Shown here piece after piece: positions 1 to 8,369 of a DNA stretch of 64,000 bases. The notes beneath the pieces are model-generated. The model was not told the DNA's origin. It did no database searches and saw nothing but the letters and a program-made list of their open reading frames with translations. Source of the stretch: an uncultured Lachnospiraceae bacterium (GTDB taxonomy: Bacteria > Bacillota > Clostridia > Lachnospirales > Lachnospiraceae); the NCBI GenBank assembly GCA_947246015.1, contig CAMXQE010000017.1:1-64000 (forward strand), read 5' to 3'. A program made the translations under genes and the position numbers. Position 1 is the first letter of the stretch, and every line of letters begins with the position of its first letter.

Positions 1-394
1 TGCCAAAACTGCTTTTTCGTTTACCCCATCATCGATTCTAACCTAAAGAATTTGTTCGTATCATTATACCCCATTCTTAATGAGCACACAATTCTTAAAA
101 AGGAGTTTTCATAAGTCAGTACCCAGCGGCAGGCAACAGGGCATAGAACCCTCGCGGCTGTCGTCAAATATCTGGAAATGCCCGGCATCTCTTAAGCAGC
201 CATTTAGCTTGTTGCCTGCGGAACTAAATTCATAATCACTGAAAATACGGCGACCTGCCCGAATTGTTTATAGAACCATTCACTTTTTCACGAATATTAC
301 CATTACAGTGTAGCATATTTTTCAGGCAGCGGCAAGATTTTAAGCAAAATTTGCATATCCAATACAGCAATTATAACCAAGCTGCTAAGCGTTA
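1..394. other. Intergenic spacer with no supported gene
   Basis: No open reading frame with a credible ribosome-binding site covers this stretch. It contains a family A palindromic repeat (separate entry) and AT-rich sequence downstream of the mgtE stop codon. An AAGGAG-like motif near 101-106 is not followed by a usable ATG. I see no tRNA or riboswitch signature. Confidence 0.6.
107..233 (+). repeat. Intergenic palindromic repeat, family A (divergent copy)
   Basis: It shares blocks with the copy at 28091-28168 (AGTCAGTA, then GCGGCAGGC, then a TTGCC(C/T)G-type end followed by AATAAA-like sequence) and with the copies at 5855 and 46083 (ACCCTCGCGGC). The outer arms GCGGCAGGCAAC and GTTGCCTGC are inverted, so it can fold. 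Unlike the other copies it does not point at a start codon, because the neighbouring mgtE is convergent. Confidence 0.5.
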
Positions 395-1744
395 TTAAAT
401 TCCCAGCACCTCCGCTGCAATGGCAAAATAAATCAGCAGTGAAAAAGCATCCACAATTGTCGTAATGAACGGGCTGGCCATAACAGCCGGGTCAAAACCG
501 AGGCGTTTCGCCAACACCGGCAGGGTACAGCCTATCATCTTGGCGATGGCTACTGCTGCAATCAAAGTCAGGCATACTACCAGCGCCACATTGAGACCTA
601 CACGGTCGAACAGCATGAGTTTCGCAAAATAAGCAACCGAAAGCGTTGCTCCGCACATAAGCGCTACCCTCAGTTCTTTCCAAAGAATTTTCGGCACATC
701 GGCATAAACGATTTCGTTTAATGACAGTCCGCGGATGATTGTTACGCTTGCCTGCCCGCCTGCATTGCCTCCCGTATCCATTAACATCGGAATAAACGCC
801 GTAAGGATAGGGAATATACTAAGCGCATCTTCAAAAGATGTGATGATTCTTCCGGTAAAAGTAGCGGATATCATCAGAAGCAGCAGCCACGGAATCCTTT
901 TTTTCCATGTCTCGAACACCCCTGTCTTCATATAGGGCTTATCACTCGGAACGATAGCCGCCATCTTTTCGATATCTTCCGTCGCTTCTTCCTGCAGGAT
1001 ATCGACTACATCGTCAACGGTGATGATTCCCACCAGCCGGCCCTCATTATCTGCCACAGGCATGGAAGTAAAGTCATACTTTTGGAACTGTCTCGCCACT
1101 TCCTCCTGGTCCATCATTGTATTCAGATATATGACATTTTCATGCATGATTTCCCCAATCACCGCATCGGAAGGACTAATCAGCAGATACCGCAGCGCCA
1201 CCGTCCCTACCAAAATCCGCTTGGCATCCAGTACATAACAGATATTGATTGTTTCGCTGTCCACTCCCACCTGACGGATTCTTTGGATGGCATCTTCCAC
1301 GGTCATACTTTCCTTTAAATCCACATATTCCACCGTCATAATGCTTCCGGCGGAATCTTCGGGATACCGGAGCAGATGATTGATATCCCTCCTCGTCTCC
1401 GGACTGGCATTTGCCAAAAGCTTTTTAACAATATTGGCCGGCATCTCTTCCAAAAAATCAGCCGCATCGTCTGCCATCAGATTATTGATGATATTCGCCG
1501 CTTCCCGGTCGGACAGCGATGTAATGATAAACTGCTGGTTCTCTACTTCCAGATAAGAAAATACGTCCGCCGCCATGCTCTTAGGCAGGATACGGAATAT
1601 CTTCAGCAGTTCGCCCTCTTCCATTTCCTCCATCACTGCCGCAATATCCACAATATTCATATCCGTCATCCGCTGACGTAGTCTGGTATACTGCCTGTCC
1701 CCCAGCAATTCCCTGATGATTTCCAAATCCCTGATTTCTTCCAT
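395..1744 (-). CDS. mgtE: Magnesium transporter MgtE
   Basis: This encodes a Mg2+ channel/transporter of the MgtE family in the cytoplasmic membrane. The 449-residue product has the family order: an N-terminal helical MgtE_N domain (to about residue 125), a pair of CBS domains (about 130-255, with the segment SMPVADNEGRLVGIITVDDV), then about five hydrophobic segments from residue 280 onward including the conserved stretch PILTAFIPMLMDTGGNAGGQ. The domains sense intracellular Mg2+ in characterised homologues. I place the start at 1744 because AAGGAAG lies 8 bases upstream; a start 8 codons earlier at 1768 lacks a good site. It follows yigZ by 33 bases and is probably co-transcribed with it. 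No M-box riboswitch is visible upstream. Confidence 0.95.
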   Translation of the reverse strand: MEEIRDLEIIRELLGDRQYTRLRQRMTDMNIVDIAAVMEEMEEGELLKIFRILPKSMAADVFSYLEVENQQFIITSLSDREAANIINNLMADDAADFLEEMPANIVKKLLANASPETRRDINHLLRYPEDSAGSIMTVEYVDLKESMTVEDAIQRIRQVGVDSETINICYVLDAKRILVGTVALRYLLISPSDAVIGEIMHENVIYLNTMMDQEEVARQFQKYDFTSMPVADNEGRLVGIITVDDVVDILQEEATEDIEKMAAIVPSDKPYMKTGVFETWKKRIPWLLLLMISATFTGRIITSFEDALSIFPILTAFIPMLMDTGGNAGGQASVTIIRGLSLNEIVYADVPKILWKELRVALMCGATLSVAYFAKLMLFDRVGLNVALVVCLTLIAAVAIAKMIGCTLPVLAKRLGFDPAVMASPFITTIVDAFSLLIYFAIAAEVLGI

Positions 1745-1777
1745 AATAATCACTTCCTTATCCCGCATACCTTACTT

Positions 1778-2419
1778 CTAAGCTTCCGAATAATAACTCT
1801 TCCCCTCTTCAATCTCTACCCTGCCCGCCGTGGCTTCCGTCAGCTTTTTGCGCAGTTCTTCCGTCTCCTGCCAGGGTACCGTCAGCTTCAGACGCACCGT
1901 ATCCGTATATTCCGATTCCTCTGTCCTGAGTCCCATCTGGCTTAAAATATACTGAATCCTGCCAATCCCGTTATAATCCGTCCGAATGATGAATTCCGTA
2001 CTGTACTGCATCAATGCAATCCCGGAAGCTTCCAGACCGGCCTGTACCGCCTGTGTATAGGCCCGCACCAAACCTCCCGTACCAAGAAGGGTGCCGCCGA
2101 AATACCTGGTCACTACCACCGCCGCATTCCGCACCCCTGAAGAAAGAAGCGCCTCCAGCATGGGCTTGCCTGCCGTTCCGGCCGGTTCCCCGTCATCACT
2201 GCAGCGGGTCAGCTCCGCCCGTTCCCCGATTACAAACGCCGAGCAGTTATGTCTGGCATCCCAGTATTTTTTCTTCATTGCTTCTATAAAAGCAGCAGCT
2301 TCCTCCTCCGAAGCAGCCGGCGACAGGGTAGCGATAAAGCGGGATTTTTTTTCCACAATTTCACCGCACCCTCCCTCTTTCAGTATTTTATAAGGCAGAA
2401 AAACCTTTTCCTTCTCCAT
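1778..2419 (-). CDS. yigZ: YigZ/IMPACT family protein
   Basis: The 213-residue product matches the YigZ (UPF0029/IMPACT N-terminal) family over its full usual length. The diagnostic segments are EKKSRFIATLSP near the start, DDGEPAGTAGKPMLEAL near residue 80, and VTRYFGGTLLGTGGLVRAY near residue 105. A C-terminal ferredoxin-like DUF1949 part follows. Bacterial members are poorly characterised; eukaryotic IMPACT regulates translation stress kinases, and that role should not be transferred here. It is the first gene of a likely two-gene unit with mgtE and is divergent from the PBP gene. Confidence 0.9.
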   Translation of the reverse strand: MEKEKVFLPYKILKEGGCGEIVEKKSRFIATLSPAASEEEAAAFIEAMKKKYWDARHNCSAFVIGERAELTRCSDDGEPAGTAGKPMLEALLSSGVRNAAVVVTRYFGGTLLGTGGLVRAYTQAVQAGLEASGIALMQYSTEFIIRTDYNGIGRIQYILSQMGLRTEESEYTDTVRLKLTVPWQETEELRKKLTEATAGRVEIEEGKSYYSEA

Positions 2420-2472
2420 AGACCGTCATCCTTACATGTTCCGTATTTTTATTCAATATCATTTAGCATTCT

Positions 2473-2501
2473 ATCATAAAGCAGAATAAAAAGGTATCCA
2501 A
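2473..2501 (-). promoter_or_regulatory. Candidate promoter for yigZ-mgtE
   Basis: Read on the minus strand there is TTGGAT, a 17-base spacer and TATGAT, placed 54 bases upstream of the yigZ start. The match to the housekeeping consensus is moderate. Confidence 0.4.
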
Positions 2502-2566
2502 TTGTAAATAATTTCTTAATATAAAGTAAGATTTTCATTAAAAAACTTTTTTTTCCATTCATACTT

Positions 2567-2575
2567 TGCTATAAT
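2567..2575 (+). promoter_or_regulatory. Extended -10 promoter for PBP1A gene
   Basis: TGCTATAAT gives a perfect TATAAT with a TGn extension 47 bases before the PBP start. The -35 region is poor (T-rich), which is typical of extended -10 promoters. Confidence 0.55.
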
Positions 2576-2622
2576 CGTAATGTTAGTTGTGCTTATCATG
2601 CACACTTCAAGGAGGAGAATTC

Positions 2623-5328
2623 ATGAACTACGGAAAAAAGGGGGTCCGCAATAAACAGCGGGCACTCCATTCTAAATCTGCGAAGTGGGGAAAGAAATTA
2701 GTACTTACCTTTTTTAATGTCATGCTGGCCGGCATCGTCATGGCCGGCGTATTAGGGGCAAGTGCAGGCTTTGGCGTATTCCGCGGTATTATTGACACCG
2801 CACCGGAAATCGGCAACATCAATGTACAGCCTACCGGCTTTTCCACTTTCGTATACGATATCGACGGCAACCAGACGGCAAAACTGATTGCCGAAAATTC
2901 CAACCGTATTCCGGTTACGATGGATATGATACCCGAAGACCTTGCCCACGCTTTCGTCGCCATTGAGGACGAGCGGTTTTACGAGCATAACGGTATTGAT
3001 ATCAAGGGTATTATCAGAGCCGGCGTAAAGGGCATTACCAGCGGGCACTTTTCCGAAGGCGCCAGCACCATCACGCAGCAGCTGTTAAAAAATAACGTAT
3101 TCACCGACTGGACCAAAGAGGAACGCGGTCTGAATATGGATAAAATCGAACGTAAGATTCAGGAACAGTACCTTGCACTGGAACTGGAAAAGACCTCTAC
3201 CAAAGAAGATATTCTGTTAAACTATATGAATACCATCAACCTTGGTCAGAACACACTCGGTGTGCAGGCGGCATCCCAGTGTTATTTCAACAAATCAGTC
3301 AGTGAACTGAATCTTTCCGAATGTGCTGTAATTGCCAGTATCACACAGAATCCTTCCCGTTTCAATCCGATTACCCATCCGGAAAACAATTCGGACAGAC
3401 GGGCAAAGGTATTAAAAAATATGTTGGAACAGGAATACATTACACAGGCGGAATACGACAGCGCCATGGCGGATGACGTCTATTCCCGCATACAGGTTAC
3501 TACCAAAGAGGTTGAGGAAACTTCCATCAATACATACTTTGTGGATGCCTTAATCGATGACGTACTGGAAGACCTGATAGCCGCCGGCTATAACGAAACA
3601 CAGGCATATACCCTGCTTTATACCGGAGGATTGAAGATATACTCCACGCAGGACCCTGCTATTCAGGCAATCTGCGACGAAGTTTTCAGCAATGAAGAAA
3701 ATTATCCCGAAAATGTAAAGTGGTACCTGAATTATGAATTGACCATTCAGAAAAAGAACGGGGATATGGAAAATCACAGCACGGAAATGTTCCGCAGCTA
3801 TTATCGGGAACAGAACCGTAATTTCGATCTCATCTATGCTTCCAAAGAGGCGGCCGATGAAGCAATCGAAAATTATAAACTGGCTGTACTGGGTGACGGG
3901 GATGAAGTATTTGCAGAAAAAATCACTCTCACACCACAGCCTCAGGTATCCGTCGTTATCGAAGACCAAAGCACCGGCGCCGTTGTCGCCATGGTAGGCG
4001 GCCGCGGGGCCAAGGAAGGAAGCCGTACCTTAAACCGCGCCACGGATACGGTACGCCAGCCCGGTTCTACCTTTAAGGTAATCGCCGCCTATGCCCCTGC
4101 GCTGGACAATGCCGGCCTGACTCTCGCCACGGTACAGAATGACGCACCTTTTACTTATGCGAGCGGTAAACCCGTCCGCAACTGGTACGGAGAGGCTTAC
4201 CGGGGACTCTGCTCTCTCCGTCTGGGTATACAGGATTCCCTGAATATCGTAGCGGTCAAGACACTGACCCAGATTACTCCGAGACTCGGCTTTGATTATC
4301 TGCAGAACTTCGGTATCAGTACCTTAGTGGAATCCAAAGAAATCAATAATCAGATATTCAGCGATATCCAGCAGTCCCTTGCTTTGGGCGGCATCACCAA
4401 CGGCGTTACCAACGAGGAACTGAACGGGGCTTACGCTACCATTGCTAATCATGGAACCTATATCAAACCAAAGCTATATAATACCGTTGTGGACCATGAC
4501 GGCAACGTAATTCTCGATAATACACAACCGGAAACCAAACAGGTCATCAAAGAAACCACGGCATTCCTTCTGACGGACGCCATGGTGGATGTTGTTACCA
4601 AGGGAACCGGCGGTTCCGTTAATTTCGGCGGCATGGCTATTGCAGGTAAAACCGGAACGACTTCCGATTATAACGATGTATGGTTTTCAGGATTTACTCC
4701 TTATTATACCGCCACGACATGGGCAGGTTTCGATAACAACGTAAAACTGACGGGCGATGAAAAAAACCTTGCCAAAAAACTCTGGAGGGCTGTCATGTCC
4801 CGAATCCATGAGGAACTGCCCAATGAACCGTTTTCCGTTCCGGCCGGTATCGTCACCGCCACCGTATGTTCCAAATCCGGAAAAGCGCCGATACCGGGGT
4901 TGTGCGACGGCACATTGAGCACCGAATATTTTGCTGACGGAACGACGCCTGGCGAAACCTGTGACGTCCATTATCAGGGTTCCATCTGCCAGTACTGCGG
5001 TCTGCCTGCAACGGAGTTCTGTCCGTTCAAGATAGACGGCATCCTGGAACTGACCCCGATAGAAGACGCTTCCCTGCAGAGCGGCTCCGCTACCACTGCA
5101 CAGGTCACCAATCCGGATGGTACAGTTTCTACCGTTACCATACCGGCTAATCAGACAAATTTATGTCCTCATACGGCAGAATTCATGTCCACACCGGGCT
5201 GGGAGATGCTCGTCGAGCAGCAGCGCAACGAAATTATACAGCGCGATTTAGAGGCACAGCAGCAGGCTGCACTGGAAGCACAGCAAGCCGCAATGGAGGC
5301 ACAGCAGCAGGAAGCTCCGCCTCAGTAA
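2623..5328 (+). CDS. Class A penicillin-binding protein (PBP1A type)
   Basis: This is a bifunctional peptidoglycan glycosyltransferase/transpeptidase anchored by one N-terminal membrane segment (about residues 28-52). The glycosyltransferase-51 domain has EDERFYEHNGID, GASTITQQLLKN and the LNLSECAVIASI region. The transpeptidase domain has the active-site STFK, then SLN, then KTGTT motifs. The start at 2623 is chosen because a strong AAGGAGGAG lies just upstream; a TTG 12 codons earlier has none. The tail after the transpeptidase domain carries a cysteine cluster (CDVHYQGSICQYCG, then EFCPFK, then NLCPHT) and ends in a Gln/Ala-rich segment. The 901-residue length is within the range for clostridial class A PBPs. 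The gene is monocistronic, ending before a strong terminator. Confidence 0.95.
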   Translation: MNYGKKGVRNKQRALHSKSAKWGKKLVLTFFNVMLAGIVMAGVLGASAGFGVFRGIIDTAPEIGNINVQPTGFSTFVYDIDGNQTAKLIAENSNRIPVTMDMIPEDLAHAFVAIEDERFYEHNGIDIKGIIRAGVKGITSGHFSEGASTITQQLLKNNVFTDWTKEERGLNMDKIERKIQEQYLALELEKTSTKEDILLNYMNTINLGQNTLGVQAASQCYFNKSVSELNLSECAVIASITQNPSRFNPITHPENNSDRRAKVLKNMLEQEYITQAEYDSAMADDVYSRIQVTTKEVEETSINTYFVDALIDDVLEDLIAAGYNETQAYTLLYTGGLKIYSTQDPAIQAICDEVFSNEENYPENVKWYLNYELTIQKKNGDMENHSTEMFRSYYREQNRNFDLIYASKEAADEAIENYKLAVLGDGDEVFAEKITLTPQPQVSVVIEDQSTGAVVAMVGGRGAKEGSRTLNRATDTVRQPGSTFKVIAAYAPALDNAGLTLATVQNDAPFTYASGKPVRNWYGEAYRGLCSLRLGIQDSLNIVAVKTLTQITPRLGFDYLQNFGISTLVESKEINNQIFSDIQQSLALGGITNGVTNEELNGAYATIANHGTYIKPKLYNTVVDHDGNVILDNTQPETKQVIKETTAFLLTDAMVDVVTKGTGGSVNFGGMAIAGKTGTTSDYNDVWFSGFTPYYTATTWAGFDNNVKLTGDEKNLAKKLWRAVMSRIHEELPNEPFSVPAGIVTATVCSKSGKAPIPGLCDGTLSTEYFADGTTPGETCDVHYQGSICQYCGLPATEFCPFKIDGILELTPIEDASLQSGSATTAQVTNPDGTVSTVTIPANQTNLCPHTAEFMSTPGWEMLVEQQRNEIIQRDLEAQQQAALEAQQAAMEAQQQEAPPQ

Positions 5329-5339
5329 TAATATTGTAC

Positions 5340-5419
5340 CATCGAACAGGGAAGAGGCTTCTCTCTCCCTGCCGACGCACCACTTTGGTGGTATCTTTCA
5401 TCCACGTCGGTGTGTGCAA
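5340..5419 (-). repeat. Intergenic repeat, family B (weak copy)
   Basis: It resembles the copies at 9606, 21545 and 55173 (ACAGGGAAG, TCCCTGCC, then CGACGCACC and GTGTGTGC), but the centre is diverged and holds its own hairpin ACCACTTTGGTGGT. It sits between the PBP stop and its terminator rather than in a leader. Confidence 0.4.
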
Positions 5420-5463
5420 AAAAGGAGTTAAATGGAATCAGTCCCATTTAACTCCTTTTTTAA
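5420..5463. terminator. Bidirectional Rho-independent terminator
   Basis: A perfect 18-base-pair stem (5420-5437 with 5446-5463) and an 8-base loop, flanked by A and T runs. It can serve the PBP gene on the plus strand and the small gene ending at 5555 on the minus strand. Confidence 0.9.
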
Positions 5464-5554
5464 AGCCGGTTTTCTCCGTCCGCTCCATCATTTTTTTCAT
5501 AGTCTTTTAAATCCTTCAATAATCCATTGAACACTGCCCGCTTAAATCAGAAAG

Positions 5555-5833
5555 CTACACTCCTTTTATTTCCCTGATTTTCCCTTCCAATGCTTCCACT
5601 CCGTTCTTTGCATTTGCAATGGCTGTACACTGTTCCTCAAATGCATTATTTTCTGTATTTGCGAACTGTTCATAATAGAGCCTGCCGATTTCCAGATAAT
5701 TTTTTCTAATCACATCCTCACAGGTACTAATCTGATTCCTCAATCCTGCAATTTCCGCAATATCCTTTGCCTTATTGGTTACCTCTTTCCCTTTCTCCGT
5801 AATCGTCTCTCCTACTTTTTCAAAAAAATCCAT
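5555..5833 (-). CDS. Small coiled-coil protein, function unknown
   Basis: The 92-residue product is mostly predicted helix: a basic/acidic N-terminal half (EKVGETITEKGKEVTNKAKD) followed by a heptad-like segment with two cysteines (about residues 38 and 69) and a YYEQF motif. I do not recognise a named domain, though short proteins of this kind are common in Lachnospiraceae and sometimes precede zinc-ribbon proteins. The start is supported by AGGAAGG 9 bases upstream. Its leader is formed directly by a family A repeat, so expression may depend on that element. Confidence 0.75.
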   Translation of the reverse strand: MDFFEKVGETITEKGKEVTNKAKDIAEIAGLRNQISTCEDVIRKNYLEIGRLYYEQFANTENNAFEEQCTAIANAKNGVEALEGKIREIKGV

Positions 5834-5854
5834 GCCTCATACCTTCCTTTCTTT

Positions 5855-5972
5855 ATTCCCGCGAGCAACGAGCCAAGTGTCTGCAACATTTGGCGACTGC
5901 CGCGAGGGTCAAATACCCCGCCCCTTGGGGCGTTTCAAATTTGATGCCCCGATGATTGCGGCGGGGTCTTTG
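5855..5972 (-). repeat. Intergenic palindromic repeat, family A (leader of 92-aa gene)
   Basis: Read on the minus strand it contains GACCCTCGCGGCAG, TGTTGCAGACAC, GGCTCGTTGC and CGCGGGAATAA, matching the copy at 46083 almost base for base. An additional GC-rich inverted pair (ACCCCGCC and GGCGGGGT) extends it to 5972. Its GGGAATAA end lies about 20 bases before the start codon at 5833. Confidence 0.8.
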
Positions 5973-5973
5973 A

Positions 5974-6483
5974 TTATCCTATGCTGCTTATGCTTTCTTT
6001 GCCCTCCTCTTTATAGTGTCTGCTCTCTTTTATATATTCCGCTGCATTATGACGGTTCGCTTCTATCTCCCGTTCCGTTACCTGCCGCACCACCTTTGCC
6101 GGGCATCCAATGACGAGAGAACCATCGGGCACCAGCATATTCTGTGTTACCAATGCTCCCGCCCCGATGATGCAGTTTTCACCGATTCTGGCTCCATTCA
6201 GGACAATGGCCCCCATACCGACCAGCGTATTGCTGCCTATGGCACATCCATGAATCACGGCGCTGTGCCCTATTGTCACTCCGTCCCCGATGACTGTGGG
6301 AAATCCGGCATCCACATGCACTACCGCATTATCCTGAATATTGCTTCCATCTCCTATGATAATCTTTTCCCTGTCCGCCCTCACTGTGGCATGGAACCAT
6401 ATACTGCTCTCCGCCCCGGCCTCTACGCTGCCAAGTACAACCGCTCCTTCCGCTATATATGCGCTCTCATGAATTTTCATCAT
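5974..6483 (-). CDS. Gamma-carbonic-anhydrase-like hexapeptide protein
   Basis: The 169-residue product is a left-handed beta-helix of hexapeptide repeats of the YrdA/PaaY/CaiE group. Likely zinc-ligand histidines are visible in AVVHVDAG, TIGHSAVIHGC. Family members bind Zn or Fe; some have carbonic anhydrase activity and others none detectable, so the reaction here is open. The C-terminal helix (residues 130-165) is typical of the family. AAGGA lies 8 bases before the first of two ATG codons. It is expressed from its own candidate promoter at 6532-6560. Confidence 0.9.
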   Translation of the reverse strand: MMKIHESAYIAEGAVVLGSVEAGAESSIWFHATVRADREKIIIGDGSNIQDNAVVHVDAGFPTVIGDGVTIGHSAVIHGCAIGSNTLVGMGAIVLNGARIGENCIIGAGALVTQNMLVPDGSLVIGCPAKVVRQVTEREIEANRHNAAEYIKESRHYKEEGKESISSIG

Positions 6484-6531
6484 TTTCTCTGTCCTTTTCT
6501 GAGTTCTGTACGGTCTCTTCCCCCTTATGCT

Positions 6532-6560
6532 ATTATAAGCCTATTTCCTTCGGATTACAA
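6532..6560 (-). promoter_or_regulatory. Promoter for the gamma-carbonic-anhydrase-like gene
   Basis: On the minus strand: TTGTAA, 17-base spacer, TATAAT, about 49 bases upstream of the start codon. Confidence 0.6.
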
Positions 6561-6682
6561 TATTCATTCCCACAGCAGCAGGCGGGAATAGTGCAAGGCC
6601 GGTTACCAGTCACGGAACAAACAGTAACCAGGGCTGAATTATTACGCTGAATCCTTTTCCCACAAATACGGCAGACTACCCC

Positions 6683-8035
6683 CTATCCCGCATGGATAAT
6701 CCGCTTCCTGCTCCATTTTCCGGTCAGATACCATAAAAAAGATAAGATATAATTCGCTGTCCATCCCATCGGAACGGCATACCACACCGCTTCCACTCCC
6801 CATACCGATGCGAAACGAAAAGAAACGAAGACCCGTATTCCCAGATTAATCAGGTTTGCCAGCGTAAACACCCCCACATCCCCGGCTCCCCTGAGTACAC
6901 CGTCCGTAATTGCCTTCATACCGATAAAGATAAAGAAAAAGCGGATAAATATCAGATAGGAATCTCCCGTGGCAAATGCCGTAACACCGCTCCCTTCTTC
7001 AATGAAAGCCGAAATAATCTGCCCGTGGAACACGCTTAAAATCCCCAAAATAAGTACGGCAAAGCCGAATACGATACCATATGCCGCCCGGTAACCCTTT
7101 TTAACCCTTTCCGCATTGCCTGCCCCTAAGTTCTGTGCCGTAAAAGTAGATACCGCATTACCTGTAGCAATCATCGGCACAATGCAGATGGATTCAATCC
7201 TCATACCCGATGTATAACCGGCGAGCACAGAAGAACCAAAACCGTTCACCACTGACTGTACCAGCAGCATCCCAATGGAAACGATGGATTGCTGGAGCAT
7301 GGACGGAATTGCTATCTTTACCATGCCTCCCAGCATTCTTATGCTGTAATATGTTTTTTCCTGCGTATCATCTGCAAATCCATGCAGGGTTTTCATTAAC
7401 AGGCAAAAAGAAATAACTGCCGAAAGTCCCTGCGCCATCACGGTTGCCACTGCAACTCCGGCAACTCCCATTCCAAATGCAAGTACCATAAGGAAGTCCA
7501 AACCGATATTCAGGATGGAAGAAAAAATAAGTAAGTACAGCGGAGTCCTGGAATTGCCAAGAGCATTGAACACCGAAGATAAAATATTATACATAAATAA
7601 AAACGGCAGGCCCACGAAATAAATCCGAAGGTATAATACCGCATCCGCCAATATATTCTGCGGCGTATGCAGAGCCGTCAGAATCCGTCCGCACATCAGA
7701 AACCCAAACGCCCCAAGCGCCATGCTTACTGCGGCAAAACTGATGAGCGCCGTATAAACCGATGTTTTCATCTTATCATACTGCTTCGCTCCCAAATACT
7801 GCGATGTGATGACCGACGACCCGATTCCGCCGCCTATGGCTATCATAATAAAAACCGTTGTCAGCGAATAAGAAGCGCCTACTGCCGCCAATGCATCTTC
7901 ACCCACGCACTGTCCTACAATCACAGAATCCGCCATGTTATAAAACTGCTGAAACAGATTTCCAAGTATCATGGGAAGTGCAAAGAAAAACAGAGACCTT
8001 CCCGGAGAGTCCTCAAGCATATTGTACTTTTTCAT
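6683..8035 (-). CDS. MATE family efflux transporter
   Basis: This is a 12-helix Na+ or H+ coupled multidrug/toxin exporter of the MATE (NorM/DinF-like) superfamily. Two similar six-helix halves are evident, with the family motifs PMILGNLFQQFYNMADSVIVG near residue 20 and GVLRGAGD near residue 385. The substrate cannot be read from sequence. I place the start at 8035 (450 residues, usual for the family) with AAGGA upstream. The frame stays open for 47 codons further and would encode an extra hydrophobic stretch, which I treat as non-coding because the family normally begins where this start lies. No regulator is adjacent. Confidence 0.92.
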   Translation of the reverse strand: MKKYNMLEDSPGRSLFFFALPMILGNLFQQFYNMADSVIVGQCVGEDALAAVGASYSLTTVFIMIAIGGGIGSSVITSQYLGAKQYDKMKTSVYTALISFAAVSMALGAFGFLMCGRILTALHTPQNILADAVLYLRIYFVGLPFLFMYNILSSVFNALGNSRTPLYLLIFSSILNIGLDFLMVLAFGMGVAGVAVATVMAQGLSAVISFCLLMKTLHGFADDTQEKTYYSIRMLGGMVKIAIPSMLQQSIVSIGMLLVQSVVNGFGSSVLAGYTSGMRIESICIVPMIATGNAVSTFTAQNLGAGNAERVKKGYRAAYGIVFGFAVLILGILSVFHGQIISAFIEEGSGVTAFATGDSYLIFIRFFFIFIGMKAITDGVLRGAGDVGVFTLANLINLGIRVFVSFRFASVWGVEAVWYAVPMGWTANYILSFLWYLTGKWSRKRIIHAG

Positions 8036-8328
8036 TTTTATCCATTCCTTCTTATCCACGTGGTTCGCAGATGTTTTTTTCCCATTCTGCCAGCTGCCGC
8101 TCCATATCCCCAAAACAGGAAGGACAACAAGTACCGCTCCCATTCCTGCCGCAAAACAATATCCTTCCAACCACATAATTTTCTTCCCTCAAGCCTCCAT
8201 GCCCTGCCTGTGTCCATACTGTTCCTGCCGGCTCTCGTACCGTCTCTGTCCATATCGGCAGATTAATACTATTTTGAACATGGAAAAGGGAAAATATACG
8301 TAACAAATCAGCCTCCAAATGTCCTTAC

Positions 8329-8357
8329 CTTAAGCGCAGCAATGCGCCGGCTTAACA
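8329..8357 (-). terminator. Possible weak transcript-end hairpin after the MBL gene
   Basis: A nested inverted repeat (TTAAG and CTTAA enclosing GCGCA and TGCGC) lies just beyond the stop of the hydrolase gene. No T run follows on the minus strand, so termination is doubtful. Confidence 0.25.
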
Positions 8358-8369
8358 CAAGACTGTGCT

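Noticed and set aside
2420-2472. An M-box magnesium riboswitch for mgtE
   Set aside because: mgtE is the second gene after yigZ, and the leader of yigZ is too short and lacks the conserved M-box helices.
5163-5510. A 115-codon plus-strand open frame overlapping the end of the PBP gene and the terminator
   Set aside because: It lies out of frame with the PBP tail and reads through a perfect terminator hairpin, with no start signal.
8036-8176. Upstream extension of the MATE gene with a hydrophobic segment
   Set aside because: The family begins at the residue encoded from 8035, where a ribosome site is present; the extra hydrophobic stretch would give an unusual extra helix without support.
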